From Flammeovirgaceae bacterium UBA6059 (GTDB lineage Bacteria > Bacteroidota > Bacteroidia > Cytophagales > Cyclobacteriaceae): a stretch of 64,000 nucleotides of DNA. Positions within the stretch are counted from its first letter, which is position 1, and every line of letters begins with the position of its first letter. The stretch spans positions 1 to 64,000 of the forward strand of contig DIYH01000023.1 of the NCBI GenBank assembly GCA_002435755.1, in the 5' to 3' direction. The position numbers were made by a program, and so were the translations under genes. A model generated the notes under the pieces. It was not told the origin of the DNA. It saw only the letters and a list, made by a program, of their open reading frames with translations, and did not search any database. Positions 27,002-36,400 of the stretch are shown in pieces.

Positions 27002-28474
27002 ATGTCACAAGTCTTAGCTACACCTGGGGTATACATTGAAGAAAAGAGTGCTTTTCCCAGCTCGGCAGTACAAGTAGCTACTGCAATCCCGGCTTTTATT
27101 GGCTACACGGAGAAGGCGATTAGGGATAACAAATCGCTTAAAAATATACCCACACGCATCACCTCCTTGAGCGAGTTTCATCAATTCTTTGGAGAAGCTC
27201 CTAAAACTACTTTTAGCGTGGCTGCTGATGACGATACAGGTTTCAAAGTCGAACTTGATGCCGCCACAAAGTTCAATCTCTATAGAAGTATGAGAATGTT
27301 CTTTGCTAATGGGGGTAGTACCTGCTACATTGTTTCAGTTGGTGATTATGCAAATGGTGTTAGCGCCAAGGATTTGAATGATGAGGCTGAGGAAAGTGGT
27401 ATTCCTACTCTTCTTAAGTATCCAGAACCAACCATGCTCGTGATCCCAGATGCGGTGTTGTTAGAAGAAGCTGACTGTAATTCTTTACAGCAAGCTATGC
27501 TTATGCATTGTGGTAAAGACACCAAAAGTCGGGTGGCATTACTTGATGTGTTCAATGGTGACCAACCTCGGACATATGACGATAATGATGTTATTGTGAA
27601 AACCAGAGAAGGTGTTGGTAACAACTTTTTGCAATGGGGATCACTCTATTACCCTTATGTCAATACAACTATTGTACAAGGGGATGAGGTAGACTTTTCT
27701 AACATAAGTAATCTTGATGGGCTCACGCCATTGTTAGATGCTGAAGCTGATGCCATTTATGGGGATGATGCGCAGGTAATTAAAGATGAGATTGCTAAAC
27801 TGTCAGGTGATAATGATCCGGTTAATTTGCATCAGACTTTGTTAGCCAAGTTACCTCTATACAAGGCAATTCTCGCTGAGGTTAGAAACAATCTGAACGT
27901 GCTTCCACCGAGTGGTGTTATGGCTGGAATTATCTCTATGATTGATGGAGAAGTAGGGGTTTTTAAGTCTCCGGCCAATGTATCTCTTGGTTCTGTGGTA
28001 AGTCCATCTGTTAATCTTACGGCAAAGGATCAGGAAGACCTTAACCTACCACTCAACGGCAAGGCTGTCAATGCGATTCGTTCATTTCCTGGCAAGGGAG
28101 TACTGGTATGGGGAGCAAGAACACTTGACGGAAACAGTCAGGATTGGCGATACTTAAGTGTTAGGAGAACTGTAATTATGATTGAGCAGTCGCTGAAGAT
28201 TGCTTCTGAGGCATATGTTTTTGAGCCTAACGAGGTGAATACTTGGGTTGCTGTAAAGGGTATGATGACGAACTTCCTCAAGGATCAATGGAAACAAGGC
28301 GCACTGGCCGGAGCGGTTCCAGAAGATGCTTTTAGCGTCGATATTGGATTGGGATCGACTATGACTCCAACAGATATTCTGGACGGGATAATGAGAATTA
28401 CTGTAAAGCTGGCGGTAACCAGACCTGCTGAGTTTATCGTGATTACATTCCAACAGCAGATGCAAAAATCTTGA
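27002..28474 (+). CDS. Contractile tail sheath protein
   Basis: This 490-residue protein is the contractile sheath subunit. It opens with the family signature (TPGVYIEEKSAFPSSAV, then TAIPAFIGYT) and ends with the conserved sheath C-terminal domain (GVLVWGARTLDG, WRYLSVRRTVIMIEQSL and VTRPAEFIVI). The C-terminal half joins neighbouring subunits and stores the energy for contraction. It is the only sheath gene in the window, whereas Afp and PVC loci carry three. A 43-bp AT-rich gap precedes it and could hold a separate promoter, though no clear motif is visible. Confidence 0.95.
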   Translation: MSQVLATPGVYIEEKSAFPSSAVQVATAIPAFIGYTEKAIRDNKSLKNIPTRITSLSEFHQFFGEAPKTTFSVAADDDTGFKVELDAATKFNLYRSMRMFFANGGSTCYIVSVGDYANGVSAKDLNDEAEESGIPTLLKYPEPTMLVIPDAVLLEEADCNSLQQAMLMHCGKDTKSRVALLDVFNGDQPRTYDDNDVIVKTREGVGNNFLQWGSLYYPYVNTTIVQGDEVDFSNISNLDGLTPLLDAEADAIYGDDAQVIKDEIAKLSGDNDPVNLHQTLLAKLPLYKAILAEVRNNLNVLPPSGVMAGIISMIDGEVGVFKSPANVSLGSVVSPSVNLTAKDQEDLNLPLNGKAVNAIRSFPGKGVLVWGARTLDGNSQDWRYLSVRRTVIMIEQSLKIASEAYVFEPNEVNTWVAVKGMMTNFLKDQWKQGALAGAVPEDAFSVDIGLGSTMTPTDILDGIMRITVKLAVTRPAEFIVITFQQQMQKS

Positions 28475-28506
28475 TTTAATTTAACTAGTGAATAAACATA
28501 ACTGAT

Positions 28507-28959
28507 ATGGCTGGAGAAGCACAAGATACTATATGGCCTTTACCAAAATTTCATTTTAAAGTTGAGGTGGAAGGAGGTATAACTGCATCGTTTCAAGAGG
28601 TATCCGGTTTAGATACCGAAGTGGATGTGGTTGAATATAGACATGGAGATAGCCCTGATTTCTCGACTATTAAAATGCCTGGATTGAGAAAAACAAGTGA
28701 CGTGACGCTTAAGAAAGGTACCTTTACTGGAGATGTGGCCTTCTATGACTGGTTCAATGAAATACAAATGAACACCATTGAGCGAAAAACGGTGCAGATA
28801 ATGCTTTTGAATGAAAAGGGCGAATCTGAAGTTGTTTGGACACTCACCAATGCTTTCCCGAAACAGGTACAAGGAACAGACCTCAACTCGTCAAGTAGTG
28901 AGGTAGCGGTTGAGTCTTTGATACTTGCTCATGAAGGTATAGCTACAACCTTACCATAA
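28507..28959 (+). CDS. Inner tube protein 1 (gp19/Hcp-like)
   Basis: A 150-residue T4 gp19-type tube protein. Typical features are IWPLPKFHFKVEV, FQEVSGLD, the YRHGDSPDFSTIKMPG loop, a VTLKKGTFTGD turn and a C-terminal strand pair ending in VESLILAHEG. Such proteins stack as hexameric rings to form the inner tube. It lies 32 bp after the sheath gene and is followed by a strong terminator, so sheath and tube 1 are probably the most abundant products. It is therefore the best candidate for the main tube subunit. Confidence 0.93.
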   Translation: MAGEAQDTIWPLPKFHFKVEVEGGITASFQEVSGLDTEVDVVEYRHGDSPDFSTIKMPGLRKTSDVTLKKGTFTGDVAFYDWFNEIQMNTIERKTVQIMLLNEKGESEVVWTLTNAFPKQVQGTDLNSSSSEVAVESLILAHEGIATTLP

Positions 28960-28978
28960 TCTCATTTAAACTATAAAG

Positions 28979-29015
28979 AACCCGCATTTCTGACAGAAGT
29001 GGGGGTTTTTCTTTT
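28979..29015 (+). terminator. Intrinsic terminator between tube genes 1 and 2
   Basis: A 13-position stem (28979-28991 with 28995-29007, one G-G mismatch and one G-U pair) with a 3-base loop is followed by a T-rich tract to 29015. It lies within the structural operon and is likely to attenuate transcription into the downstream baseplate genes. Confidence 0.85.
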
Positions 29016-29035
29016 TAGTAATAGATCATTTTTTG

Positions 29036-29494
29036 ATGGCAGGAGAAAAGCAAAACAATATATGGCCTTTACCTAAATTCCATTTTGAGGTAAAAATTGA
29101 CAAGGAAGAATGGTTTTTTCAGGAGGTTAATGGGCTTGAGAGTGAAACAGAGGTCCTCGAATATCGGCATGGAAAAAGCAAACAATTTGCTCCATTTAAG
29201 ATGCCTGGAATGAAGAAGGTTTCGGATGTAACTTTGAAGAAAGGGGTATTCACTGGTGACACGAAACTATTTGATTGGTACAAAAAGGTAAAACTTAATA
29301 CGATAGAAAGGAAGAGTATAACCATCAGCCTGCTCAATGAAAATCACAAAGCTGAGATAGTTTGGACGCTTTCAAATGCGTTTCCGAAAAAAATTGAAAG
29401 CACAAACCTCAACGCTCAAGGTAATGAAATAGCCATTGAGACGATAGTCCTTTCTCACGAAGATCTGGATATAAAAAAGGCCCCAAAGGGTTAA
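29036..29494 (+). CDS. Inner tube protein 2 (paralogue)
   Basis: A 152-residue paralogue of the preceding tube protein with the same opening (MAGEKQNNIWPLPKFHF), YRHGKSKQFAPFKMPG loop and VTLKKGVFTGD turn. The ATG at 29036 is preferred to a TTG one codon earlier. Because it lies behind a terminator it should be made in smaller amounts. It probably forms a specialised ring, for example at the tube-baseplate junction (Pvc5-like role). Confidence 0.88.
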   Translation: MAGEKQNNIWPLPKFHFEVKIDKEEWFFQEVNGLESETEVLEYRHGKSKQFAPFKMPGMKKVSDVTLKKGVFTGDTKLFDWYKKVKLNTIERKSITISLLNENHKAEIVWTLSNAFPKKIESTNLNAQGNEIAIETIVLSHEDLDIKKAPKG

Positions 29495-29509
29495 AGCGAT
29501 TGACTTAGG

Positions 29510-29992
29510 ATGGCAAGCAGTACCAGCGAGAATAATTGGGCATACCCACCGGTTAGTTACTATTTTGAAGTTTCTGTTGGTGAGTTATCTGGCGTCGACA
29601 CATTATTCTCCGAGGTTTCTGGGATCGAAATGGAGATAGAAGTTGGAACTGAACTAAAAGAAGGTGGCAATAATAGCTACGCTCACAACTTACCGGGAAG
29701 ATCCAAATACAGTGACTTGGTACTAAAACGGGGAGTTGTACCCAAGACTTCAGCACTTTTTACTTGGTGTCAGAAAACAATTGCCGGGAACTACACTGAG
29801 AAAATTAAAACTAAGGATGTATTGGTGAAGCTTCTGGATGAGGATGGAAATGCATTAGTTAGTTGGAACTTCAAGAACGCATTCCCGAAAAAATTATCAA
29901 TAAGTAACCTTAATGCGAAGGCATCAGGAGATGGGGCCATTATGATTGAATCTATCACCTTGGCTTATGCTGAATTTGAACGTCAATACTAA
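29510..29992 (+). CDS. Inner tube protein 3 / tube initiator-like
   Basis: A 160-residue, more diverged member of the same tube fold: YPPVSYYFEVSVGE, FSEVSGIEMEIE, the LVLKRGVVPKTS turn and a KNAFPKKLSISNLNAK strand pair. It lies 15 bp after tube 2. In Afp/PVC loci a diverged tube paralogue forms a transition layer next to the LysM protein; this one fits that place. Confidence 0.85.
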   Translation: MASSTSENNWAYPPVSYYFEVSVGELSGVDTLFSEVSGIEMEIEVGTELKEGGNNSYAHNLPGRSKYSDLVLKRGVVPKTSALFTWCQKTIAGNYTEKIKTKDVLVKLLDEDGNALVSWNFKNAFPKKLSISNLNAKASGDGAIMIESITLAYAEFERQY

Positions 29993-29997
29993 TAGAT

Positions 29998-30180
29998 ATG
30001 CCGTTAAAAGTAAACGAGTTTGTAATTCAAGCTAAAGTAATAGAAGATGATATTGATCAAGTTAGCACTGAGAGTGATCCTAGTCAGTCCACTTTCGCAG
30101 AATCAATGAAGCAAGAAATAATAGATGAGTGTTTGGCTAAAATGAAAGAGCTGCTCGAAAAAGACAAGATGCGATATTAA
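29998..30180 (+). CDS. DUF5908 family small protein
   Basis: A 60-residue protein beginning MPLKVNEFVIQAKV, the signature of DUF5908, with an acidic Ser/Asp-rich middle and a charged C-terminal helix. DUF5908 genes recur in Bacteroidota contractile injection clusters between tube and LysM genes, at the place of Pvc6. The role is not established; a small tube-baseplate accessory is likely. Confidence 0.75.
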   Translation: MPLKVNEFVIQAKVIEDDIDQVSTESDPSQSTFAESMKQEIIDECLAKMKELLEKDKMRY

Positions 30181-30196
30181 TTGATCTGAAGTCGAT

Positions 30197-30877
30197 ATGA
30201 GTGCTGGTAAGCTTGCGAAAATGGTAGTCGTTGGATATAAAGATCCAAAATTCAAAACGAAGGCGGGGAGCAAAGAGGAGAGCACCTTTGTCATGCAAGT
30301 TAATCCGGCTAAGTACTCTTTTGTGTTTAAGTCATTGGCGAATCAGCCTCAAATGATGGCCAACAGTAAACAACAGGATAAATCAGTTGTCCCTGATGCT
30401 AGAAATTTGAATTTAAAATTTCACTTGGACTCTACAGGTGTGATACCAGGCTGTGATGACGTGCCGGCCGCAATTGACAAGTTTAAAAAATTGTGTGCAG
30501 ATGTCAATGGTTCAATTCATACCACAAACTATCTCAAAGTGATTTGGGGAAAAGGGTTGGCATTTCCATGTAAGTTGGAAACTGTGCAGGTCGAGTATCT
30601 TATGTTTAACCCCAGTGGTATACCCATTAGAGCAGAATTAACTGCGGCGTTCAAAGAGTTTGTTGATCCAGAAACAGATGCTGCACAGGCGAATAACAAT
30701 TCACCTGATATGACTCATATAAAAACTATTAAGGCCGGTGATACACTTCCGGGACTTTGTCATGAGATTTATGGTAATTCAAAATATTACTTGCAAGTAG
30801 CTGAGATAAACAATATTTTGAATTTCAGGAGTTTAAAGCCAGGGCAGAAAATGTTATTCCCTAGAATTGAAAAATAG
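30197..30877 (+). CDS. LysM-domain tube-baseplate adaptor (Pvc7/gp53-like)
   Basis: A 226-residue protein with a tube-like N-terminal domain (KLAKMVVVGYKDP, FVMQVNPAKYSF) and a C-terminal LysM-type module (about 176-224: HIKTIKAGDTLPGLCHEIYG ending LKPGQKMLFPRI). In contractile injection systems this protein joins the spike to the first tube rings, and the LysM-like fold contacts the sheath or baseplate rather than the cell wall. It ends three bases before the spike gene. Confidence 0.88.
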   Translation: MSAGKLAKMVVVGYKDPKFKTKAGSKEESTFVMQVNPAKYSFVFKSLANQPQMMANSKQQDKSVVPDARNLNLKFHLDSTGVIPGCDDVPAAIDKFKKLCADVNGSIHTTNYLKVIWGKGLAFPCKLETVQVEYLMFNPSGIPIRAELTAAFKEFVDPETDAAQANNNSPDMTHIKTIKAGDTLPGLCHEIYGNSKYYLQVAEINNILNFRSLKPGQKMLFPRIEK

Positions 30878-30880
30878 ACT

Positions 30881-32677
30881 ATGGGTGAATCACCGCTGCA
30901 CAGTAAGGTTGACCTGCCTACTTTCACAATCCTAGTAGAAGGTCAGGAGATCAATGAAGCCTATGGTGTCAAAAGCATTTTTATTGAAAAGGCCATCAAT
31001 AGAGTTTCGCATGCGAGGATCGTGTTATTCGATGGTAATCCTTCTGACGAGAATTTTGAAATTAGCGAAAGTGAAGAGTTCCTACCCGGAAAAAAGATCA
31101 AAATCAAATTGGGGTACCATACAGATGAAGAAATCGCTTTTGAGGGTATGGTCACCGCCCAGAGTATCGAAGTAAGGAGTTATAGCCACAAAGTCAGTTC
31201 ACTGTTAACAGTGACTTGTCATGATGAGGCATTCAAAATGACCATGGTTCGAAAGAGCGCCAATTTCAAAGACAAGAAGGATAGCGAAGTGATTACATCT
31301 TTAATTGGTGGATATGGACTATCCAAGACAGTGGGTACCACTTCATACAAACACCCCAACTTGGTTCAATACAATAGCACCGATTGGGATTTTATGCTGT
31401 CAAGAGCGGATGCCAGCGGGTTTGTGGTCATCAATGATGCAGGCAAGTTAGATATTGATAAACCTGAAGTCAGTGGTGCTGAAGTTCTTGATCTCAATTA
31501 TGGAACAAATGTGATAGACTTTACCGGAGTTATTGACAGCAGAGTTCAGGTAGATTCTGTGTCCTTTAAATCATGGGATGGAACACAGTTAAAGCTTATT
31601 TCAGGCGAAGGTTCGGAACCATCAACTAATTCGCAAGGTAATATCACTGCCAAGAAATTAGCTGAGACCGGAGGCAAACAAAAAATAGAGTTGGTCACAT
31701 CTACGCCTGAAGAGTCAAGTATGCTCAAAGGCTGGGCAAATGCTCATTTGTTGCACGCCAGGCTCGCTAAGATCAAGGGCTCGGTAACCTTTACGGGATC
31801 GACCAAGGTTATACCAGGCAAGCTAGTTAAGCTAGAGGGTTTTGGAGACAGGTTTAATGGAACGGCATACGTATCTAGCGTAACCCATGATTTATCAGAA
31901 GGCTCCTGGAAAACAACTACTGGTTTTGGTCTGGACCATAAGACATTCACGGACAATGATCACATATCTGGACCAGGAGCATTTGGGTTATTGCCTGAGA
32001 TATCCGGCATACATATCGGAAAAGTGAAAAAGATCGACAGTGATCCTAACGGTGAATATAGAGTACTCGTCGATGTACCTGTTATCAAGGAAAACGGCGA
32101 TGGTATCTGGGCTCGTCTAAGTAGCATGTACGCCTCCAAGGATATAGGAATGTATTTTTTCCCTGAGGTAGATGACGAAGTGATACTTGGCTTCCTTGAT
32201 GAGGATCCTCGGTTTGCCGTTATTTTGGGATCATTGTTCGGCAAAAAGAATAAGCCGCCTTTTACGCCTGAAAAGAATAATACCAACAAAGCGATCATTA
32301 CTAAGAGCAAACTTAAAATAGACTTTGACGAGGAAAAAAAGATAATCAATATAGAGACTCCCGGTGGACAGAAAATATCTCTGAATGATGATGATAAGTC
32401 GCTTATTCTCCAGGATCAAAACAAAAACAAAGTTACTCTTGACAACAGTGGGATAGAGCTCTCAAGCGGAAAGGATATAGCGTTAAGCGCCAAAGGCAAA
32501 ATTACGCTCTCAGCTACAGGCAATGCGGAGATTTCAAGTAAGGGAGATGTCTCAATAAAAGGAAACAATGTCAATAGCAAAGCCAACATTGCGTTGAGTG
32601 CCCAGGGTTCAGCAAGTGCAGAATTGAAAGCTTCAGGAAATGTGACTGTCAAGGGAGCTATGGTAATGATTAACTAA
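30881..32677 (+). CDS. VgrG/gp27-gp5-like spike protein (Pvc8-like)
   Basis: A 598-residue central spike protein. The N-terminal 360 residues match the gp27-like part (PTFTILVEGQEI, VTCHDEAFKMTMVRKSAN and the STDWDFMLSRAD motif). An OB-fold (about 375-450, IGKVKKIDSDPNGEYRVLV, FPEVDDEVILGFL) follows. The C-terminal 120 residues are short repeats typical of a trimeric beta-helix needle (SLNDDDKSLILQDQNKNKV, ISSKGDVSIKGN). No lysozyme domain is inserted. It carries the PAAR tip encoded next. Confidence 0.93.
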   Translation: MGESPLHSKVDLPTFTILVEGQEINEAYGVKSIFIEKAINRVSHARIVLFDGNPSDENFEISESEEFLPGKKIKIKLGYHTDEEIAFEGMVTAQSIEVRSYSHKVSSLLTVTCHDEAFKMTMVRKSANFKDKKDSEVITSLIGGYGLSKTVGTTSYKHPNLVQYNSTDWDFMLSRADASGFVVINDAGKLDIDKPEVSGAEVLDLNYGTNVIDFTGVIDSRVQVDSVSFKSWDGTQLKLISGEGSEPSTNSQGNITAKKLAETGGKQKIELVTSTPEESSMLKGWANAHLLHARLAKIKGSVTFTGSTKVIPGKLVKLEGFGDRFNGTAYVSSVTHDLSEGSWKTTTGFGLDHKTFTDNDHISGPGAFGLLPEISGIHIGKVKKIDSDPNGEYRVLVDVPVIKENGDGIWARLSSMYASKDIGMYFFPEVDDEVILGFLDEDPRFAVILGSLFGKKNKPPFTPEKNNTNKAIITKSKLKIDFDEEKKIINIETPGGQKISLNDDDKSLILQDQNKNKVTLDNSGIELSSGKDIALSAKGKITLSATGNAEISSKGDVSIKGNNVNSKANIALSAQGSASAELKASGNVTVKGAMVMIN

Positions 32678-32690
32678 AGATAGAAGATGT

Positions 32691-32990
32691 ATGCCTTTAG
32701 CTGCTAGATTAACAGATTTTCATCAGTGTCCAATGCAGACACCTGGGGTTCCACCAATACCTCATGTTGGAGGGCCGGTGGTTGGTCCGGGAGTTTCGAC
32801 TGTTTTGATTGGAAAAATGCCTGCGGCTGTAGTTGGAGATAACTGTGTCTGTGTAGGTCCGCCGGATTCCATAGTCAAGGGATCAGGCACAGTGATGATA
32901 GGGGGTAAGCCCGCAGCACGTATGGGTGATACCACAGCGCATGGTGGATCTATAGTCTTAGGGTGCCCTACTGTTATGATTGGTGGATGA
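32691..32990 (+). CDS. PAAR-domain spike tip protein (Pvc10-like)
   Basis: A 99-residue PAAR protein that caps the spike with a cone-shaped, metal-binding tip. Typical features are the PLAARLTDFHQCP start, HVGGPVVGPG, repeated MIGGKPAARMGD turns and HGGSIVLGCPTVMIGG at the end, with His and Cys residues for metal binding. It follows the spike gene by 13 bp and overlaps the gp25 start. Confidence 0.93.
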   Translation: MPLAARLTDFHQCPMQTPGVPPIPHVGGPVVGPGVSTVLIGKMPAAVVGDNCVCVGPPDSIVKGSGTVMIGGKPAARMGDTTAHGGSIVLGCPTVMIGG

Positions 32991-33409
32991 TGGATGACAG
33001 TACTTCTTTCTTAGGTAAAGGGTGGGCATTCCCACCGACTTTTGACAAAAAGAGTGGGGCTAATGTCATGGTTTCTGATGAAAGAGATATAGAAGAGAGC
33101 CTGAAGATAATACTCTTCACGTCCTACGGAGAAAGAATAATGCGTCCCGAATTTGGTTCCAATATTTCGGAATCTGTTTTTGACACCATGGACAGTGTTA
33201 CGATTAATACTTTGACGGATAATATAGAGCAGGCCATCCTTGAATTTGAACCCAGAATTACGCTTCACGATGTGTTCATAAGCTCAGAAGAGATTTCTGA
33301 AGGGAAGGTTTATATCAACCTGGACTATACTGTGAGAACAATCAATGTAAGAACCAACATAGTCTTTCCTTTCTATTTCACAGAAGGTAACAATATAATA
33401 GATATGTGA
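32987..33409 (+). CDS. gp25-like baseplate wedge protein (Pvc9-like)
   Basis: A 140-residue gp25/TssE-type baseplate protein with the family core EESLKIILFTSYGERIMRPEFGS (wording split for length: EESLKIILFTS then YGERIMRPEFGS) and a following NTLTDNIEQAILEFEPRI helix. It nucleates sheath assembly at the baseplate. The ATG at 32987 overlaps the PAAR stop as ATGA; a GTG 24 bases upstream is less likely. It ends four bases before the first large baseplate gene. Confidence 0.9.
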   Translation: MMDDSTSFLGKGWAFPPTFDKKSGANVMVSDERDIEESLKIILFTSYGERIMRPEFGSNISESVFDTMDSVTINTLTDNIEQAILEFEPRITLHDVFISSEEISEGKVYINLDYTVRTINVRTNIVFPFYFTEGNNIIDM

Positions 33410-33413
33410 TCGA

Positions 33414-36400
33414 ATGATAGGGAAAGACAACAGATCGTTTCGCACATCAGGTGTATCCAATATTTCAAGATTTCGTGATTCCCTATATCCGTCCTATTTC
33501 GGTATCGACGAAAGGTCGTTAAGTGATATTCTCAGCTTTGTCTTAAGGTTCTCTAAGTCCGTAAGGTATATAGACAAGAAGAATGAAGAGGATGGGAACT
33601 GGGCTCCATTTTTAGAAAATGATCTGGCCTTTGTCATTGCGCTTATTGCCTGTGAAGATCTAGTCGGGTATGATCAGAAGTTTAAAGAGACTGTGGGTGC
33701 GGTTAACACTCAATCCACAATCGAGGAACAGGCTTACTCATTGCGAGAATCGGTAAAGCTGACTTTTCAACTTTTTCAAAAAGTCGATAGTTGGTATAAA
33801 TCATCTCGCAATGACGTAATCCATCTACAGGAGAATCAGCTTTCGAAACAACTTCAAAACGCCATAAGGACGAAGCTTGCCGATCAGTTTAGAGATTTCA
33901 CATCTTTAGTTGATTCGTTCAATCCTATTTTTTTTTCGTCAGATACCTTGGAATTCGATCTGACGAGTTTCGATCACCTGTGGGGTATTGAAGAGGACGA
34001 AAAGAATGATAATGATGAGCTGGAAAACAATCAATGGAATATCAGAAATGCGGTAATAGCCATTTCACGCGTTCATAATGCTGTTATTTCTGTTGCAACA
34101 TATATTAAGAGCTTGGCGCCTCAGATGCTGCAACATACGCTTGAGCAGTACCCATATCACAAACCTCACGTATCTCTACTTTTATCATTCCTTAAGCTAT
34201 TCGAAAGAGTCCAGTCGGATACCAATGCTATTACAAAGCGCCATTTGGACTATTACTACGGAGAGATATTGAGACAAAGGCCAAATCCCTCAGAACCAGA
34301 TCATGTACACGTTTACTTCGATGTGGCCGATCATATCGTAAAGTCCAATGTCGAAGCAGGCGCGCTACTAGCAGCCGGTATTGATGAGGAAGGGCTGGTT
34401 TACACCTATGCAACTGATTTCGGTTTAGAACTAAACAGAGCAACGATCTCCGATATCAATATTATTCATGTCGCTAGAAACCCCCTGATAGGAGTTGGAA
34501 ATACATTCAATAGCGTTTCCAACATTTATTCAAAAACCATAACTCTTGATGAGCAGGGTATAGCACTTGATTTGTCAAATAATCCCGCTGCATTTGACAC
34601 CTTTGGTAAGGATCAAGCTGATATAAGCTATGAAACCAGGGATATGCAACAGGCTAAAATTGGTTTTGCCATATCCTCTTCGATACTTCTGCTCAAGGAA
34701 GGAGAAAGAAGCATAAGCTTGGTATACAAGTTTAATCTTAATTCACTCTCTGCCCTGATATCCTTTGTTGAGGAGACTACCGTAAATGAAAGCCTGTCTC
34801 CCGAAAATGCATTCTACAAGTTGTTAAGCAATATTTTCAAAATCCGCTGTACTACCGAAAAGGGTTGGTATGAGATTGAAAATTACGAGATTCTGCCACC
34901 TGACAAATGGATTTCAGGTGAGATCAGAATAGAACTGATTTTGAATGTAGATGCACCGGCAATAACTGCTTATGATCCTGAGATGCATGGGGAAGAGTAT
35001 GAGACGCAATGGCCGATATTGGAGTTTGCACTCGTTTCTCAGCATTCTATGTATGGCTATTCTTTTTTGAAGGATTTGCAGATAGATGAGTGCAGAATTG
35101 ATGTGAATGTGGAAAAAGCAAAAGACCTGCTTGTATTCAATGATCTGGGTCAGCTCGATATCACGAAACCATTTTATCCATTTGGAAGTACGCCAGATTT
35201 CGGTTCATATTTTCTGGTAGGTAGTGATGAAATGTTTTTAAAGGAGATTACGGATTTTTCTCTGGATATCCATTGGCATAATGCCCCTAAGCAAAAAGGA
35301 GGATTCAAGTCATATTACAAAGAGTACAATACAGGTGTTGATTCATCATCATTCAAGGTTGGCATTACCTACCTTTCAAATTTCAGATTTCATCCTGTAA
35401 GTGATTCAGATGTGCAGCGTGTGCCACTGTTTTCTGATGATAAAGTGGAAAAGAAGACCTATGAAGAGATTAAAATCGAGAAAATTGATCTTGATAAACT
35501 CGAACTGAAGCCTGACTATAATGATCTTGAATTAGACGATTACACCAGTAAGACTCAATCTGGTTTTTTTAAGTTGGAGATAGTCGAACCAGAGTCTGGT
35601 TTTGGTCATGCCCTTTACTCCAAATTATTTGCTAATGCTGTTCTTGCAAATTCTAAAGCATCTTCAGGACTGCTATCTAAGGATGATAAAAAAGTAGAGA
35701 TACCTAACGAGCCTTATGCTCCTCAGATTCGAACACTGACATTGAACTACAGCGCTACGTCTAAACTGCTGTTGAACGTTAACAAAGTTGGAGAAAATGA
35801 TAAGGCGAATAGAAATCAGCTCTATCACCTACATCCTTACGGTAATAGAATAGTGTTTGATCAAGGTCTGCCAAAGACAGATATGCTCGTTCCTCAATTT
35901 GACGATGAGGGTTATCTATTCTTAGGTATTGAAGAACTGCAACCTCCTTCTGAATTGACACTGTATTTTGAAATGGTTGATGATAACAGAAATGATATAA
36001 ATCATTTTGAAGTGCCAGAAGTAAAATGGAGCTATTTGATAGATGACGATTGGGTGGATTTCGAGGACAATGAGATAGTCTTTGACAGCACAAATTGTTT
36101 TACTACTTCTGGCTTAGTCAAGCTGAAGGTGCCTATGCGAATCAATAAGTCGCATGGTATCCTGGCAAATGGCAAGTTTTGGCTGTCAGCGCGTGTAAAG
36201 AATAAGTCTCACTTAGTGAGTAAGACTGTACTGATCCAGACTAACGGAGTATCTGCCACCTGGAAACCACACAAGCCTGACGAACAATGGCAGGCCAATA
36301 TAGACGCGAATACAATATCTGGTTTTATCGATACAAGGTCCGACGTAAATGCCGTACACCAACTCTTTCCAAGCTTTGGAGGTAAGCAAAAAGAAACACA

